A DNA stretch of 64,000 nucleotides from Alkalinema pantanalense (GCF_050753345.1 NZ_JBLZFX010000016.1:1-64000); one strand, 5' to 3'; shown: positions 37,296 through 47,624, counted from the stretch's first letter. The notes: generated from the sequence alone by a model not told the origin. A program made the numbers and translations.

Positions 37296-37634
37296 TGACA
37301 TGTAATGACAGCTGGAATAGTCGCTGAAATTGCAATCGATGTGTGAATCATTCCAAAATCGATCTCCTTTTCATCAGGAGAGGGGATCGAAACTTAGTTT
37401 GACAGGGATGGGTGGGAAGCATATAAGCACCATATCGCCCCGGGGTTCCATCCCGTGGGTAACGTTCATACTGGGTTCCATACCCGATGCCATCTGCTCT
37501 CCAAAGCATGCCCCACTTCCTACGGCTTCAAAGGTTGGTGCGACTGGCAGAATGCGTGGTTAGACTGCCCATCTTTCGGGCACCCTATGAGGGGAAACCC
37601 TGTTTGATGCGGATCAATTCTCTCCGCCAAAACT
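37296..37634. other. Intergenic region upstream of the second hybrid kinase
   Basis: About 340 bases. A short imperfect direct repeat GGGTTCCATNCC occurs twice near 37443 and 37472, separated by GTGGGTAACGTTCATA. There is no convincing reading frame, RNA gene or terminator. Confidence 0.35.
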
Positions 37635-40600
37635 ATGACACTCTCAGCCACCACTACGGCCCACTCATTCCCAAAAGTTTCGGGTTACAGGCTCGTCGAG
37701 CAGCTTTATTTAGGAAGCCGTACAGCAGTCTACCGAGCGGTGCAAACAGCAACTCAGAAGCCCGTGGTCATTAAGGTGCTGCGGCGGGAACATCCGAGTT
37801 TTGGTGAGTTGGTGCAGTTTCGCAATCAATATACGATCGCTAAAAACCTGCCCATCCCTGGCATTGTCCAACCCTTAAACCTAGAACCCCTAGGCAATGG
37901 CTACGGACTAGTGATGGAAGATTGGGGTGGCGTGTCTTTAGGCAAGTATATTGAGCAGCAGGCGTTGGAACTGACAGAGGTGCTAGAGATCGCTCTGCGA
38001 CTGGCGGATATCCTGCATGATCTGAGTCAACATCGGGTCGTGCATAAAGATATCAAACCCGCGAATATTCTGATTCAACCGCAGTCAAAACAGATTAAGT
38101 TAATTGATTTTAGCATCGCCTCTCTGCTACCCAGGGAAACCCAAGCAATTCAAAGCGTTAATATTCTGGAAGGAACGCTGGCTTATCTGGCTCCAGAGCA
38201 AACTGGACGAATGAATCGCGGTATCGATTATCGGGCTGATTTCTATGCGTTGGGCGTAACGCTGTATCAACTGTTGACAGGGACGTTGCCGTTTTTTTCG
38301 CATGATCCGTTGGCGTTAATGCATTGTCATATTGCTAAAACCCCGGTTCCTGTGGATCAGGTCAATCCCGCTGTGCCTGTGATGGTTGCGGCGATCGTGC
38401 ATAAACTCATGGCAAAAAATGCCGAAGATCGCTATCAAAGTGCCTTGGGTCTCAAGCATGATTTGGAACAGTGTTTGACCCAATGGCAAACTCATGGCGA
38501 AATTGTCGAATTTGAGTTGGGACAGTATGACTTAAGCGATCGCTTCTTGATTCCCGAAAAACTCTACGGTCGAGAACAAGAAGTCGCGCAGTTATTAGCA
38601 GCCTTTGAGCGAGTTACGGATGGCACATCAGAACTGATGCTGGTGGCGGGATTTTCGGGGATTGGTAAAACCGCTGTGGTGAATGAAGTCCACAAACCCA
38701 TCGTTCGGCAACGCGGTTATTTCATTAAAGGTAAGTTTGACCAGTTTAATCGCAACATTCCTCTTTCTGCCTTTGTGCAAGCCCTGCGGGATTTGATGGG
38801 TCAGTTACTGTCAGAATCTGATGCCCAATTAGCCCAATGGAAAGCTCAAATTCTCGAAGCTGTGGGAGAAAATGGGCAGGTTTTGATTGACGTGATTCCA
38901 GAATTAGAACTGATTATTGGTCAGCAACCGATCGCCCCAGAACTCTCAGGAAGTGCTGCTCAAAATCGGTTTAATCTATTATTTCAAAAATTTATTGAAG
39001 TTTTTACGACCGCAGCACACCCTCTGGTGGTATTCCTCGATGACTTGCAGTGGACAGATTCGGCTTCCCTGCAGTTAATCAAGTTATTGATGAGTAAAAA
39101 TCGTTATTTACTAATGTTGGGAGCCTATCGAGATAACGAAGTCTCACCCGTCCATCCGTTTATTTTAACCGTAGACGAAATCAGAAAAGCCAACGCGATT
39201 GTCAACACGATTACCCTGGCACCGCTCGATGTGACGGATACCAACCATCTGGTTGCGGATACCTTGAAGTGTTCCAGGGAACTGGCACAACCCTTGACTG
39301 AACTCATCGATCGCAAAACCCAGGGCAATCCTTTTTTTGCCACCCAATTTCTGAAAGCCTTACATGAAGATGGACTGATTACATTTAACCGGGATTGCCG
39401 CTATTGGAAGTGCGATATTGCTGCAGTGAATGCACGATCGCTCAGCGACGATGTGGTAGATTTCATGGCATTGCAATTGCAGAAATTGCCAGAATCGACC
39501 CAGACTGTTTTGAAGTTAGCTGCTTGTATCGGTAACCAGTTTGATTTAGAAACCTTGGCGATCGTTTCAGAACAATCAGCAACCGATGTGGCAACTGCCT
39601 TATGGAAGGCTCTACAAGAGGGGTTAATTCTACCCACCAGTCAGATTTACAAGTTCTTCCAGGGAGACCAGGCTGAGGGGACATCCAGTGCCAATCCGAG
39701 CTATCGATTTTTGCACGATCGTGTCCAACAAGCAGCCTATTCTTTTATTCCAGAAGTTGAACGGGCAACGGCTCATTACCAAATCGGGCAATTGTTACGA
39801 AAACAGCTATCCCCGACTGAGCAAGAAGAACGCCTCTTTGAACTGGTCAACCACCTCAATTACGGGAGTTTGCACCTCAGAGATTGCGCTGAGCAGGATA
39901 CGATCGTTCACCTCAATCTCGCCGCCGGACAGAAAGCCAGAGCCGCGACTGCCTATCAAGCGGCCCACCGCTATGCCCAAATCGGTATCAATCTGCTCGG
40001 CCAAGATCGCTGGCAATATCGTCACGAGCAAACCTTAGCACTCCATGAATTAGCAGCTGAAGCGGCTTACTTAGAGGGTGAATTTGGGCAGATGGAGCAA
40101 TGGATCGAAGCGGTTTTGACCAACACCCGTATCCCGCGCGAGCAAGCCACGGTTTATCGGATTAGAATCCAAGCATTTGTTTCTCAAAACAACTTTACCG
40201 CCGCGATCGCCACCGGAAGAGTTGCCCTACAACAGTTCAATATCCATTTACCCGAACAACCCACTCCCGATTATATTCAGCAGGAATTTCAATCGGTACT
40301 GGCCTTGATTGGCGATCGTCCCATTGAAACCTTGTTTGATTTGCCCAAAATGCAAGATGCAGATCAAATTGCCATTCTGGGCCTTGCAACGAGCTTGATT
40401 CCAGTTTGTTACATGAGTAACTCACCCCTATTTCCAGTTGTGATTGCTCTGACAGTCAAGCGATCGATCGAGTTTGGCAATGCGGCATTTTCCTGCATGA
40501 GTTATTCTGCCTACGGTATTTTGCTCATTATGGTGGCACAGGAGATCGAACTCGCAACTTGCTTTGGTCGCCTTGCCCATCGCCTTGCCCAAGAACCAGA

Positions 40601-43100
40601 AGCGAAAAAATTTCTGTCTAACAGTTTGATTCCAATCGGTTTATTTATTCATCACCGTACATCCCATATCCAGGGAACACTGCCCATGTTCCAAACTGGA
40701 TACCAAGTTGGTATCGAAACGGGAGCCTTAGAAGATGCGGGATACAACGCAGAAAAATTCTGCTGGCACGCATGGTGGTGTGGTTATCCTTTGCCTGAAC
40801 TTGAGACACAAATCCGCACCTATCACCAACAACTGCTCAATCTGAGTCAAGTCGCAACGGCTAGCTATTGTGCCGTTTACTTGGAAATGCTGTTGAGCCT
40901 ACTTGGACAGCCGGAGGCTCAGGTTTTGGCGAGTGAGCATGCGCAAATTATTGAGCAGAAAAAAGCTCAAAATGATTTACTTTGGGTTTACACATACTAT
41001 TTGGATCGGTGCCTCGTCAATTTCATCTTAGGAGATACGACTCAGGCGGAACAAGCTGCAATCCAAGCCAGAATCTATTTCAGGGCAGGCATTGGGACAC
41101 TCGGTGAAGTGAATTTTTATTTCTATGATTCGCTGATTACTTTGGCTCATCTCTCAACCGATCCCTCTCAGCGAGATTTGCAATTACAACAAGTTCGAGA
41201 GAATCAAGCTCAGCTCCAGCAGTGGGCGCACCATGCCCCGATGAATTACTTACACAAGTGGCAATTAGTTGAGGCGGAATGCCTACGAGTAACAAACAAT
41301 GGTTTAAAGGGTGAGCGGTTAGAAGCGATCGATCTCTACGATCTCGCCATTGCCGGAGCCACAGAAAATGGGTATATCCAGGAAGCTGCCTTAGCTCAGG
41401 AACTCGCGGCTAAATTCTACCTGGCTTGGGGGAAAGCAAAATTTGCCGCAGTTCATCTGCAAGAAGCCTACTATGGCTATGCTTATTGGGGAGCCCAAGC
41501 TAAAGTGGCTGATCTAGAGCAACGTTACCCAGACTTACTTCATCCCATTCTCAACAGCGCTCAGAATTTCAACTCGATCGAAACCTTAGCCACAATCGCC
41601 TCAACTGATTTCTCCATCCATACCTCCACGCACGCCAGTCGCTCATCCACTAGCAGCGTGAATACCAAGCTCGACTTTGAAACGATTCTCAAAGCCTCCC
41701 AGAGTCTTTCGGGTACGATGCAACTGGATCAGTTACTCCATCAACTCAGCCAGATTATTCTGCAACATTCTGGGGCCGATCGCTGTGCTTTAATCTTACC
41801 GAATGCAGAAGGAGCGTGGGAAGTGCAAGCGATCGCCACACCGGAAGAAACGCAGCTTTGCCATGCGCTCCTACAGAATCATTCTGATCTCCCTACCAAA
41901 CTGATTTACTATGTCAAAAACACCCAAGAAACGGTGATTATTGATGACTGCAAAACTAAACTTCCAGTCATTGATGAATATCTAAATCAGCATACTCCAA
42001 AGAGTATTTTGTGCTTGCCAATTCTGAATCAAGGAAATTTAACTGGCATTTTATATCTTCAGAATCAGTTGACTCGTGGCGTCTTTACCCGCGATCGTAT
42101 TGCAACCCTACAACTCTTGACCAGCCAAGCGGCAATCTCCCTCGAAAATGCTCGACTCTATCAACAGGTTGCTGCCCATTCTCACACATTGGAAGCAGAA
42201 GTCGATCGCAAAACCCACGCACTCCATGAACAAAACCAAGCCTTAGAACAAACCTTGCACCAACTCCAGCACATGCAAGCCCAACTCATTCATGCTGAAA
42301 AGATGTCATCCTTAGGTCAAATGGTCGCTGGGATTGCCCATGAAATTAATAACCCCATCAACTTCATTAAGGGAAATATTACCTATACCCAATCTTATTT
42401 GGCAGACTTAGTGAGTTTACTAAACCTCTATCAGCAGGAATATCCCCAACCCACCGCCGCGATCGCAGCCAAGCGCGAAGAGATTGACCTCGATTTTCTG
42501 GTGCAAGATCTCTCAAGCATTCTTGATTCGATGAAAATAGGGAGCGATCGCATCCGCCAAATTGTTTTAAGTCTGCGGAATTTTGCTCGATTAGACGAAG
42601 CGGATCTCAAAACGGTGAATCTTCACGAGGGGATTGAAAATACACTATTGATCGTGCAGCACCGCTGCCAGGGTTCTAACCAAGAGCCTGTAATTCAAGT
42701 AGTCAAAGACTATGGCACCCTCCCGGCTGTGACCTGCTATCCCAGCCAACTCAATCAAGTGTTTCTACATCTCCTGAATAATGCGATCGATGCAATTCGA
42801 GAAAATTCCACACTCGATAGCATCCCCGAAATTAGAATTCGTACCCGTGTTACTCAAACTGGGCAAGTTAGTATTCAAATTGCCAACACCCATAGTTTCA
42901 TTCCAGAGGCGATTCAAACTCAAATTTTTAATCCCTTTTTTACAACTAAGCCGATTGGTCAGGGAGCAGGATTAGGACTCTCAGTCAGTTATGCGATTGT
43001 CCAGAAACATCAGGGGACGTTGACCGTGAGATCGCAACCAGAAGTAGGCACAGAATTCCAGATAGAAATCGCCCAGAGCGTGCAGCCGGTTATTGCGTGA
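37635..43100 (+). CDS. Hybrid Ser/Thr kinase - AAA ATPase - GAF - histidine kinase, paralogue of the 2873 gene
   Basis: An 1821-residue protein, alignable with the gene at 2873 over the kinase (Lys47, HKDIKPAN with Asp139, DFS), the ATPase (GFSGIGKT; FLDDLQW), the helical middle and the GAF domain (from about 1350). It lacks the PAS domain; a coiled coil (LEAEVDRKTHALHEQNQALEQ) links GAF to HisKA. The H-box GIAHEINNP (about 1565) and N-box (NQVFLHLLNNAIDAI) are normal, and G2 is GQGAGLGL. The G1 box, however, reads IANTHSFIPEA where DxGxG is expected, which should weaken ATP binding by the histidine-kinase half. The Ser/Thr kinase half looks complete. No neighbouring regulator. Confidence 0.93.
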   Translation: MTLSATTTAHSFPKVSGYRLVEQLYLGSRTAVYRAVQTATQKPVVIKVLRREHPSFGELVQFRNQYTIAKNLPIPGIVQPLNLEPLGNGYGLVMEDWGGVSLGKYIEQQALELTEVLEIALRLADILHDLSQHRVVHKDIKPANILIQPQSKQIKLIDFSIASLLPRETQAIQSVNILEGTLAYLAPEQTGRMNRGIDYRADFYALGVTLYQLLTGTLPFFSHDPLALMHCHIAKTPVPVDQVNPAVPVMVAAIVHKLMAKNAEDRYQSALGLKHDLEQCLTQWQTHGEIVEFELGQYDLSDRFLIPEKLYGREQEVAQLLAAFERVTDGTSELMLVAGFSGIGKTAVVNEVHKPIVRQRGYFIKGKFDQFNRNIPLSAFVQALRDLMGQLLSESDAQLAQWKAQILEAVGENGQVLIDVIPELELIIGQQPIAPELSGSAAQNRFNLLFQKFIEVFTTAAHPLVVFLDDLQWTDSASLQLIKLLMSKNRYLLMLGAYRDNEVSPVHPFILTVDEIRKANAIVNTITLAPLDVTDTNHLVADTLKCSRELAQPLTELIDRKTQGNPFFATQFLKALHEDGLITFNRDCRYWKCDIAAVNARSLSDDVVDFMALQLQKLPESTQTVLKLAACIGNQFDLETLAIVSEQSATDVATALWKALQEGLILPTSQIYKFFQGDQAEGTSSANPSYRFLHDRVQQAAYSFIPEVERATAHYQIGQLLRKQLSPTEQEERLFELVNHLNYGSLHLRDCAEQDTIVHLNLAAGQKARAATAYQAAHRYAQIGINLLGQDRWQYRHEQTLALHELAAEAAYLEGEFGQMEQWIEAVLTNTRIPREQATVYRIRIQAFVSQNNFTAAIATGRVALQQFNIHLPEQPTPDYIQQEFQSVLALIGDRPIETLFDLPKMQDADQIAILGLATSLIPVCYMSNSPLFPVVIALTVKRSIEFGNAAFSCMSYSAYGILLIMVAQEIELATCFGRLAHRLAQEPEAKKFLSNSLIPIGLFIHHRTSHIQGTLPMFQTGYQVGIETGALEDAGYNAEKFCWHAWWCGYPLPELETQIRTYHQQLLNLSQVATASYCAVYLEMLLSLLGQPEAQVLASEHAQIIEQKKAQNDLLWVYTYYLDRCLVNFILGDTTQAEQAAIQARIYFRAGIGTLGEVNFYFYDSLITLAHLSTDPSQRDLQLQQVRENQAQLQQWAHHAPMNYLHKWQLVEAECLRVTNNGLKGERLEAIDLYDLAIAGATENGYIQEAALAQELAAKFYLAWGKAKFAAVHLQEAYYGYAYWGAQAKVADLEQRYPDLLHPILNSAQNFNSIETLATIASTDFSIHTSTHASRSSTSSVNTKLDFETILKASQSLSGTMQLDQLLHQLSQIILQHSGADRCALILPNAEGAWEVQAIATPEETQLCHALLQNHSDLPTKLIYYVKNTQETVIIDDCKTKLPVIDEYLNQHTPKSILCLPILNQGNLTGILYLQNQLTRGVFTRDRIATLQLLTSQAAISLENARLYQQVAAHSHTLEAEVDRKTHALHEQNQALEQTLHQLQHMQAQLIHAEKMSSLGQMVAGIAHEINNPINFIKGNITYTQSYLADLVSLLNLYQQEYPQPTAAIAAKREEIDLDFLVQDLSSILDSMKIGSDRIRQIVLSLRNFARLDEADLKTVNLHEGIENTLLIVQHRCQGSNQEPVIQVVKDYGTLPAVTCYPSQLNQVFLHLLNNAIDAIRENSTLDSIPEIRIRTRVTQTGQVSIQIANTHSFIPEAIQTQIFNPFFTTKPIGQGAGLGLSVSYAIVQKHQGTLTVRSQPEVGTEFQIEIAQSVQPVIA

Positions 43101-43142
43101 AGGTAAGCACATGGTGCGATCGTGGGAAGGATGCAAACATCA

Positions 43143-43168
43143 ACCCCCTCACCAGATGGAAAGGGGGT
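43143..43168. terminator. Possible bidirectional hairpin between convergent genes
   Basis: ACCCCCT and AGGGGGT form a seven-pair stem with a 12-base loop between the hybrid kinase stop (43100) and the NmrA-like gene stop (43268). No T-run follows on either side, so termination is only plausible. Confidence 0.35.
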
Positions 43169-43267
43169 GACTGTTTATGCAAAGGTTCCCAAGCTAACGA
43201 GAGACAATCTTACACAAGATCCACAATTTCAGATGGCAATCCTAACAGACTGTTGTTGTATCCTTAC

Positions 43268-44200
43268 TTACCAGAGAATCATCGTGTTGTAATGTTCTCG
43301 GATGTAGGATTTCAACGACTGCGGCTGAATGTGGGGATAGCGATCGTTCATTACATGCTCTAGCTTTCCTTTCCCGGAGACTAAAGTATAGTGAGACTGT
43401 TGAGAGAGATAATCCCGCATCGATCGGGCAATTTCCCGTTTCTGTTCAATCCAGCGTTGTAACTCTGCCACACTACCCAAATTCCGCTCTGCTAAAACTT
43501 GAATCGTATTGGCTTCAAATAGCGTTTTCAGTGCCTTCATCGTAACTGTATCACCAGCGACTTCCAGAGCTGTATTTGCTAAGTCTTCATCGAGTACGGC
43601 CTCTGCGGTGTAGGCAGCCACATCATGGATGGTGGTCGTATCAAAGGCGGTGTTGCCATCGCCCCAATACTTAAACAATCCCTTGTGTAAATCAAACACT
43701 ACCCCAAAGGGACTAAACAAGGACTCTGTGAGAATCCCATTTAGGATCAGCGTGTGGGACAACTTACGATTTCCCTGGAGGGCTTGGTAGATAGCTTTTC
43801 GGAAGTTCAAACTGTAGTTGTCGCCCCAATCTAACTTGCGATAATCCACTGAAAAATCAGATGGAATGAATCGCTTGACCCCTGCGGCCTCTGCGGCTTT
43901 AATCAGGTTCATCTGCCCGTTGACAACCACATCCGCATCTCCGTTGACGACGGAAACCACGGTTTCAATCCCATGGCAGACGGTGGCTAAACTTTCTGGA
44001 ACCAGCAGATCCCCATGCACTAACTGCACACCCATTTTTTGTAAGTGCAGCAATTTTTCTTGGCTGTGGGGGTTACTGGCAGTATGTTCCCGAACGAGGG
44101 CTTTGACAGCCAAATTGTCTTTTTGTGCGAGGGCTTTACCGATTTCATAGCCCACCATGCCTGTGGCACCGACTAACAGGACTGGTAACTTCGCAGCCAT
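43268..44200 (-). CDS. NmrA-like NAD(P)-binding atypical short-chain dehydrogenase/reductase
   Basis: A 310-residue cytosolic protein. The N-terminal VLLVGATGMVGYEIGKAL is the NAD(P)-binding GxxGxxG loop; LVHGDL, VVSVVNGD and RFIPSDFSVDY follow the isoflavone-reductase/NmrA pattern, in which the usual YxxxK catalytic pair is altered. ATG 44200 is used because GAGG precedes it by nine bases; an upstream GTG at 44221 is in frame. Members reduce small phenolic or isoprenoid substrates, act as redox sensors, or serve as assembly factors such as Ycf39; this sequence is not Ycf39-like enough for me to call it that. Monocistronic. Confidence 0.85.
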   Translation of the reverse strand: MAAKLPVLLVGATGMVGYEIGKALAQKDNLAVKALVREHTASNPHSQEKLLHLQKMGVQLVHGDLLVPESLATVCHGIETVVSVVNGDADVVVNGQMNLIKAAEAAGVKRFIPSDFSVDYRKLDWGDNYSLNFRKAIYQALQGNRKLSHTLILNGILTESLFSPFGVVFDLHKGLFKYWGDGNTAFDTTTIHDVAAYTAEAVLDEDLANTALEVAGDTVTMKALKTLFEANTIQVLAERNLGSVAELQRWIEQKREIARSMRDYLSQQSHYTLVSGKGKLEHVMNDRYPHIQPQSLKSYIREHYNTMILW

Positions 44201-44636
44201 AGCTATAATCCTCAATTGCACAGAACAGATTGCAGCAAATCAATTGAAATAGATCCCATAGAAGAGTCCCACGATCGTCCATTCCACCATCATTCAAGAA
44301 ACACTAATCAAGGCTTTTCCGATTAAGACTTGTCCGTCAAAAGATACTACTGACACCCCATGGTGAGCTATCAGGAGGTTATCTCTGCATGGGATCTGAT
44401 CTAGATGAAATCTGGTCTAGATCTAAAGCGAGCCCTAATGAGTCCAGCCTTGATTAGTATCGGATGTCTCGCATGGAGTCATTGTGAGAATGATCGATGG
44501 GACAATCATCTTTCCTGTACTATCGTGCAATCAATTTTTCGGGGATCGCAATCTGTCAGTCTTTCTTGCCATTAGTCGATCGAACTTCATGAAGTTCTTC
44601 AACAACGGGTTAAGTCCTGCTGCATTTGCAAGGATT
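44201..44636. other. Intergenic region with a perfect 16-bp palindrome
   Basis: About 435 bases between two leftward genes. GAACTTCATGAAGTTC at 44582-44597 is a perfect 16-bp palindrome, 40 bases after the end of the nucleotidyltransferase gene; it may be a dimeric operator or part of a weak transcript end. Near 44393-44421 GATCTGATCTAG and GGTCTAGATC form an imperfect inverted repeat. No gene is visible. Confidence 0.4.
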
Positions 44637-47510
44637 TCATGACGTTTTGGAAGAAGCTGTTAACGGGTAGTGGGCTTGTAGATATACGATCGCAGCCTCT
44701 CGATCTGTAATCACGCCATCCAACGTTGCTGCTTGTAGCGTTTCTAAAATTTCCTTAAAGAGTTTTCCAGGTTTATAGCCCAAGGTTTTCAAATCATGCC
44801 CTGTGAGGAAGGGGGTGATCGCGGCTAGTTGGGTTAAGTAATGCCAAATTGTCCGGCGGAGTGTTCGCGAACCTCGTACAGCCACTAAGGACAGCATCGG
44901 TAAATCGTAGGGCTTTAGTCGTTGGTAAATTTGGCTAGCCCGATCGCACTGGGGCAACTGTTGGGTTAATTGCATTTCCACAGCGGCCAATTGCTTTAAA
45001 CGATCGATGGAATCTATGGCCAATTGCAAGTTCTGTGCAACGGTCTGCCGTACAGCCGTGGTGAGGTGGATTGTCTCAGTTGCTTCAGGATTGGCAACCG
45101 CATCGATCGCTTGATCCCCAAGGGTGGACTCTGGCTCAATCGCTGCGATGAGTAATTCCAACAGCATTTGCCACGGCTGGAGATGACTTTCTCGATCGAA
45201 CTGTTGTAGCCACCATTCCATCAAGCGTAACTGTTGCCATAGATTTGATGTTAACGCTAGTGTTGGATAAATGCAGCGTAACGCATCCAATTCCGCTAAT
45301 TTGCAGACAGCCAACCGCCAATACTTAGCCTGGAGAATATACTTGAGTTCTGCTTTTAGCCGCGTTTGTAAGGCCGGGGCGATGACCTTCCCGTTTTGGG
45401 TCTCGCGCACCTGATCATAAATGCCGCTAGCGATCGCATGGCGAATATACCTTTCCGTTTGGGCATCAAACTCAAATCCCAACCGCGCTGCAAAGCGAAC
45501 TCCCCGATAGATGCGTGTTGGATCTTCGATAAAACTGTTGGGATGCAACACCCTTACACATTTCGCCCGCAAATCCAGTACACCCCCAAAGAAATCGAGC
45601 ATTTCCCCGGCCCGAGGATTCGTTAGCCGCAACGCCAAGGCATTCATTGTAAAATCCCGGCGATAGAGATCCTGCTGAATCGAACTGGCTTCCACCTCGG
45701 GATTGGCCGCTGGGTAGGGATAAAACTCCGTGCGGGCCGTGGCAATGTCAATCCACAGGGAATCCAATACGGGATCCTTATGCCACGTCAAAGCCGCTGT
45801 CTGAAATTTGCCATGAACTTCGAGCTTGGCTTCCGGATACAACTGCTGCAACGCCTTGGCTAGCTCCACCCCGGCCCCGGCCTCCGCCGATCGGTGATAG
45901 CCATCCACCACTAAATCCAAATCGGTCAACAGCACCGGCTGTCCCGCTTCCGACAGCATCAGATCCCGCACCCCACCACCAACGAGATACAAATGCCAGC
46001 CCCGTTCCTCCGCCTGCTGGGCCGCGATCGATAAAATCGCCTTGAGCGGGTCAATTAACCGATTCAAAGAGGGCACTACAGCATGGCGCGGTGGCAGCAA
46101 TATTTCCGATCGATCTGGACTACTAGACTGCGATCGGGAAGCTAGCGGATCCGGACGACTGTGATCTTGGCGACTGTGATCTTGGCGACCATGATCCTGC
46201 CGATGTAACTGCCTTAGCACATCTGTCCGCGTGACAATGCCCACCAGTTTCCCCGCCTCCAGCACCGGCAATCGACCAATGTCATAGGTCACCATCAGAT
46301 CTTCAATATCTTGCAGGGAAGTATCCGGGGCGATCGTATGTAGGTTCGTTGTCATGTAGCCCTTGACCTTCGCATGGCTGAACCCATGGTGGAAGGCAAT
46401 GTCCAAATCGCGTCGGGAAATTACCCCCACCAGTTTCCCTGCCTCATCCATCACCGACAGTCCGGAATGACCATAGCGCAACAAAATCCGTTGGGCTTCA
46501 GCTATCGTCGTTTCTGGCAAAATCGTGCGCACTGGGGAAGACATCAGTTCCCTGGCCGTCGGAGCCGGGGGAATCTGCACCCGAAACTCAGCCAGTAACT
46601 GCGCCAAAATTTTGGGATAGTCCCCTTCCCGTAGGTTCAAGGCTGCTGCTTTGCCATGGCCCCCTCCGCCCCAGGGTTTGAATAACTGGTTGAGATCGGT
46701 TCCGGCAATCCGCGATCGACCAATTACGGACATCTTGCCGCAGGATGTCCCGGTTGGATCCTCTCCACAGCCATAACGGTGGGCCAGTAGGATTCCATCG
46801 ACATCCGTCAGATCGACCAAATGGGAAATTAACGTAGATAGACCAGGGACAAATTCCGCCGTCTCCAGCACGACCCAAGCCAGGGAATGGCCATGGATGA
46901 TTTCCGTCTGTAATCGCTCTAGTGCCTCCCCTAGAAGGATTTGTAACTGAGGAGAGAGCCCCGGTTCTAAATACTCGCTAATCACTGATAGGTTCGCGCC
47001 TTGGGTCATCAGCCAGGTCAGCGCTGCGGCATCCCGTGGGCTGGTATGGTCAAAGGTTAGCGAGCCGGTATCAACATGGATCCCTAGGGCCAACACGGTG
47101 GCATCTAGGGTATTGATCACGTAACCTGCCTGCTGCAACTGCTCCGTGATCAGGGTTGTAGTTGCGCCCAAGTCCTCGACAAATTTCTCCTGAGCAAAAA
47201 TATCGCAGTCCGCATCGGGGTGATGGTCATAGATTGCGATCGGCACGGGCAAGTCCAACCATTCCGCCGTTTTACCGAGCCGATCGCGGTTTTGGGTGTC
47301 CACAATGCTGATCGATCGAATTTGCTCCGCTGGTACCGATCGCCGTTCAATCAGGGGATATTCGTCGCGATAGAGCGCCAAAAAGTCCCGTACGGCTGGA
47401 TGTGCGCCCCCTGCCAGCACAATCCGGGATCCCGGTCGTAGGCGTGCCAACCCAACGGCTGCTCCCAGCGTGTCGAAATCTGCGGTCGTATGGCATAGAA
47501 TCAAATCCAT
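44637..47510 (-). CDS. DHH - CBS - tRNA nucleotidyltransferase (A-adding/poly(A) polymerase type)
   Basis: A 957-residue fusion. Residues 1-310: DHH phosphoesterase (CHTTADFDTLGAA, VDTQNRDR, YDHHPDADCD, GGGGHGKAAA). Residues about 318-445: two CBS domains. After a short repeat linker comes the class II nucleotidyltransferase: LVGGGVRDLML (about 508) and the catalytic DLDLVVDGY (about 528), RRDFTMNALAL, the FIEDPTRIYRGVRFAARLGF motif and a helical RNA-binding tail. Aquifex and Synechocystis have separate CC- and A-adding enzymes, and the DHH-CBS form is usually linked to the A-adding activity; which activity this one has is inference. It acts on tRNA 3' ends in the cytosol. Confidence 0.9.
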   Translation of the reverse strand: MDLILCHTTADFDTLGAAVGLARLRPGSRIVLAGGAHPAVRDFLALYRDEYPLIERRSVPAEQIRSISIVDTQNRDRLGKTAEWLDLPVPIAIYDHHPDADCDIFAQEKFVEDLGATTTLITEQLQQAGYVINTLDATVLALGIHVDTGSLTFDHTSPRDAAALTWLMTQGANLSVISEYLEPGLSPQLQILLGEALERLQTEIIHGHSLAWVVLETAEFVPGLSTLISHLVDLTDVDGILLAHRYGCGEDPTGTSCGKMSVIGRSRIAGTDLNQLFKPWGGGGHGKAAALNLREGDYPKILAQLLAEFRVQIPPAPTARELMSSPVRTILPETTIAEAQRILLRYGHSGLSVMDEAGKLVGVISRRDLDIAFHHGFSHAKVKGYMTTNLHTIAPDTSLQDIEDLMVTYDIGRLPVLEAGKLVGIVTRTDVLRQLHRQDHGRQDHSRQDHSRPDPLASRSQSSSPDRSEILLPPRHAVVPSLNRLIDPLKAILSIAAQQAEERGWHLYLVGGGVRDLMLSEAGQPVLLTDLDLVVDGYHRSAEAGAGVELAKALQQLYPEAKLEVHGKFQTAALTWHKDPVLDSLWIDIATARTEFYPYPAANPEVEASSIQQDLYRRDFTMNALALRLTNPRAGEMLDFFGGVLDLRAKCVRVLHPNSFIEDPTRIYRGVRFAARLGFEFDAQTERYIRHAIASGIYDQVRETQNGKVIAPALQTRLKAELKYILQAKYWRLAVCKLAELDALRCIYPTLALTSNLWQQLRLMEWWLQQFDRESHLQPWQMLLELLIAAIEPESTLGDQAIDAVANPEATETIHLTTAVRQTVAQNLQLAIDSIDRLKQLAAVEMQLTQQLPQCDRASQIYQRLKPYDLPMLSLVAVRGSRTLRRTIWHYLTQLAAITPFLTGHDLKTLGYKPGKLFKEILETLQAATLDGVITDREAAIVYLQAHYPLTASSKTS
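46156..46200 (-). repeat. Three tandem 15-bp units in the CBS-nucleotidyltransferase linker
   Basis: CGACTGTGATCTTGG is perfectly repeated at 46156-46170 and 46171-46185, with a diverged third copy to 46200. It encodes HSRQD/HGRQD units, adding a flexible polar linker between the CBS pair and the nucleotidyltransferase. The frame is kept because the unit is a multiple of three. Confidence 0.8.
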
Positions 47511-47624
47511 TTTTCTGATACGGTACTGTCATGGGTAGATCGCGCAGCGCAACCCTGCGATCGTGCATGGGATCGTGCCGCAACGGATCTAAAATTTTAA
47601 TCAACGCTGTCTTGGGAGAAAAAA

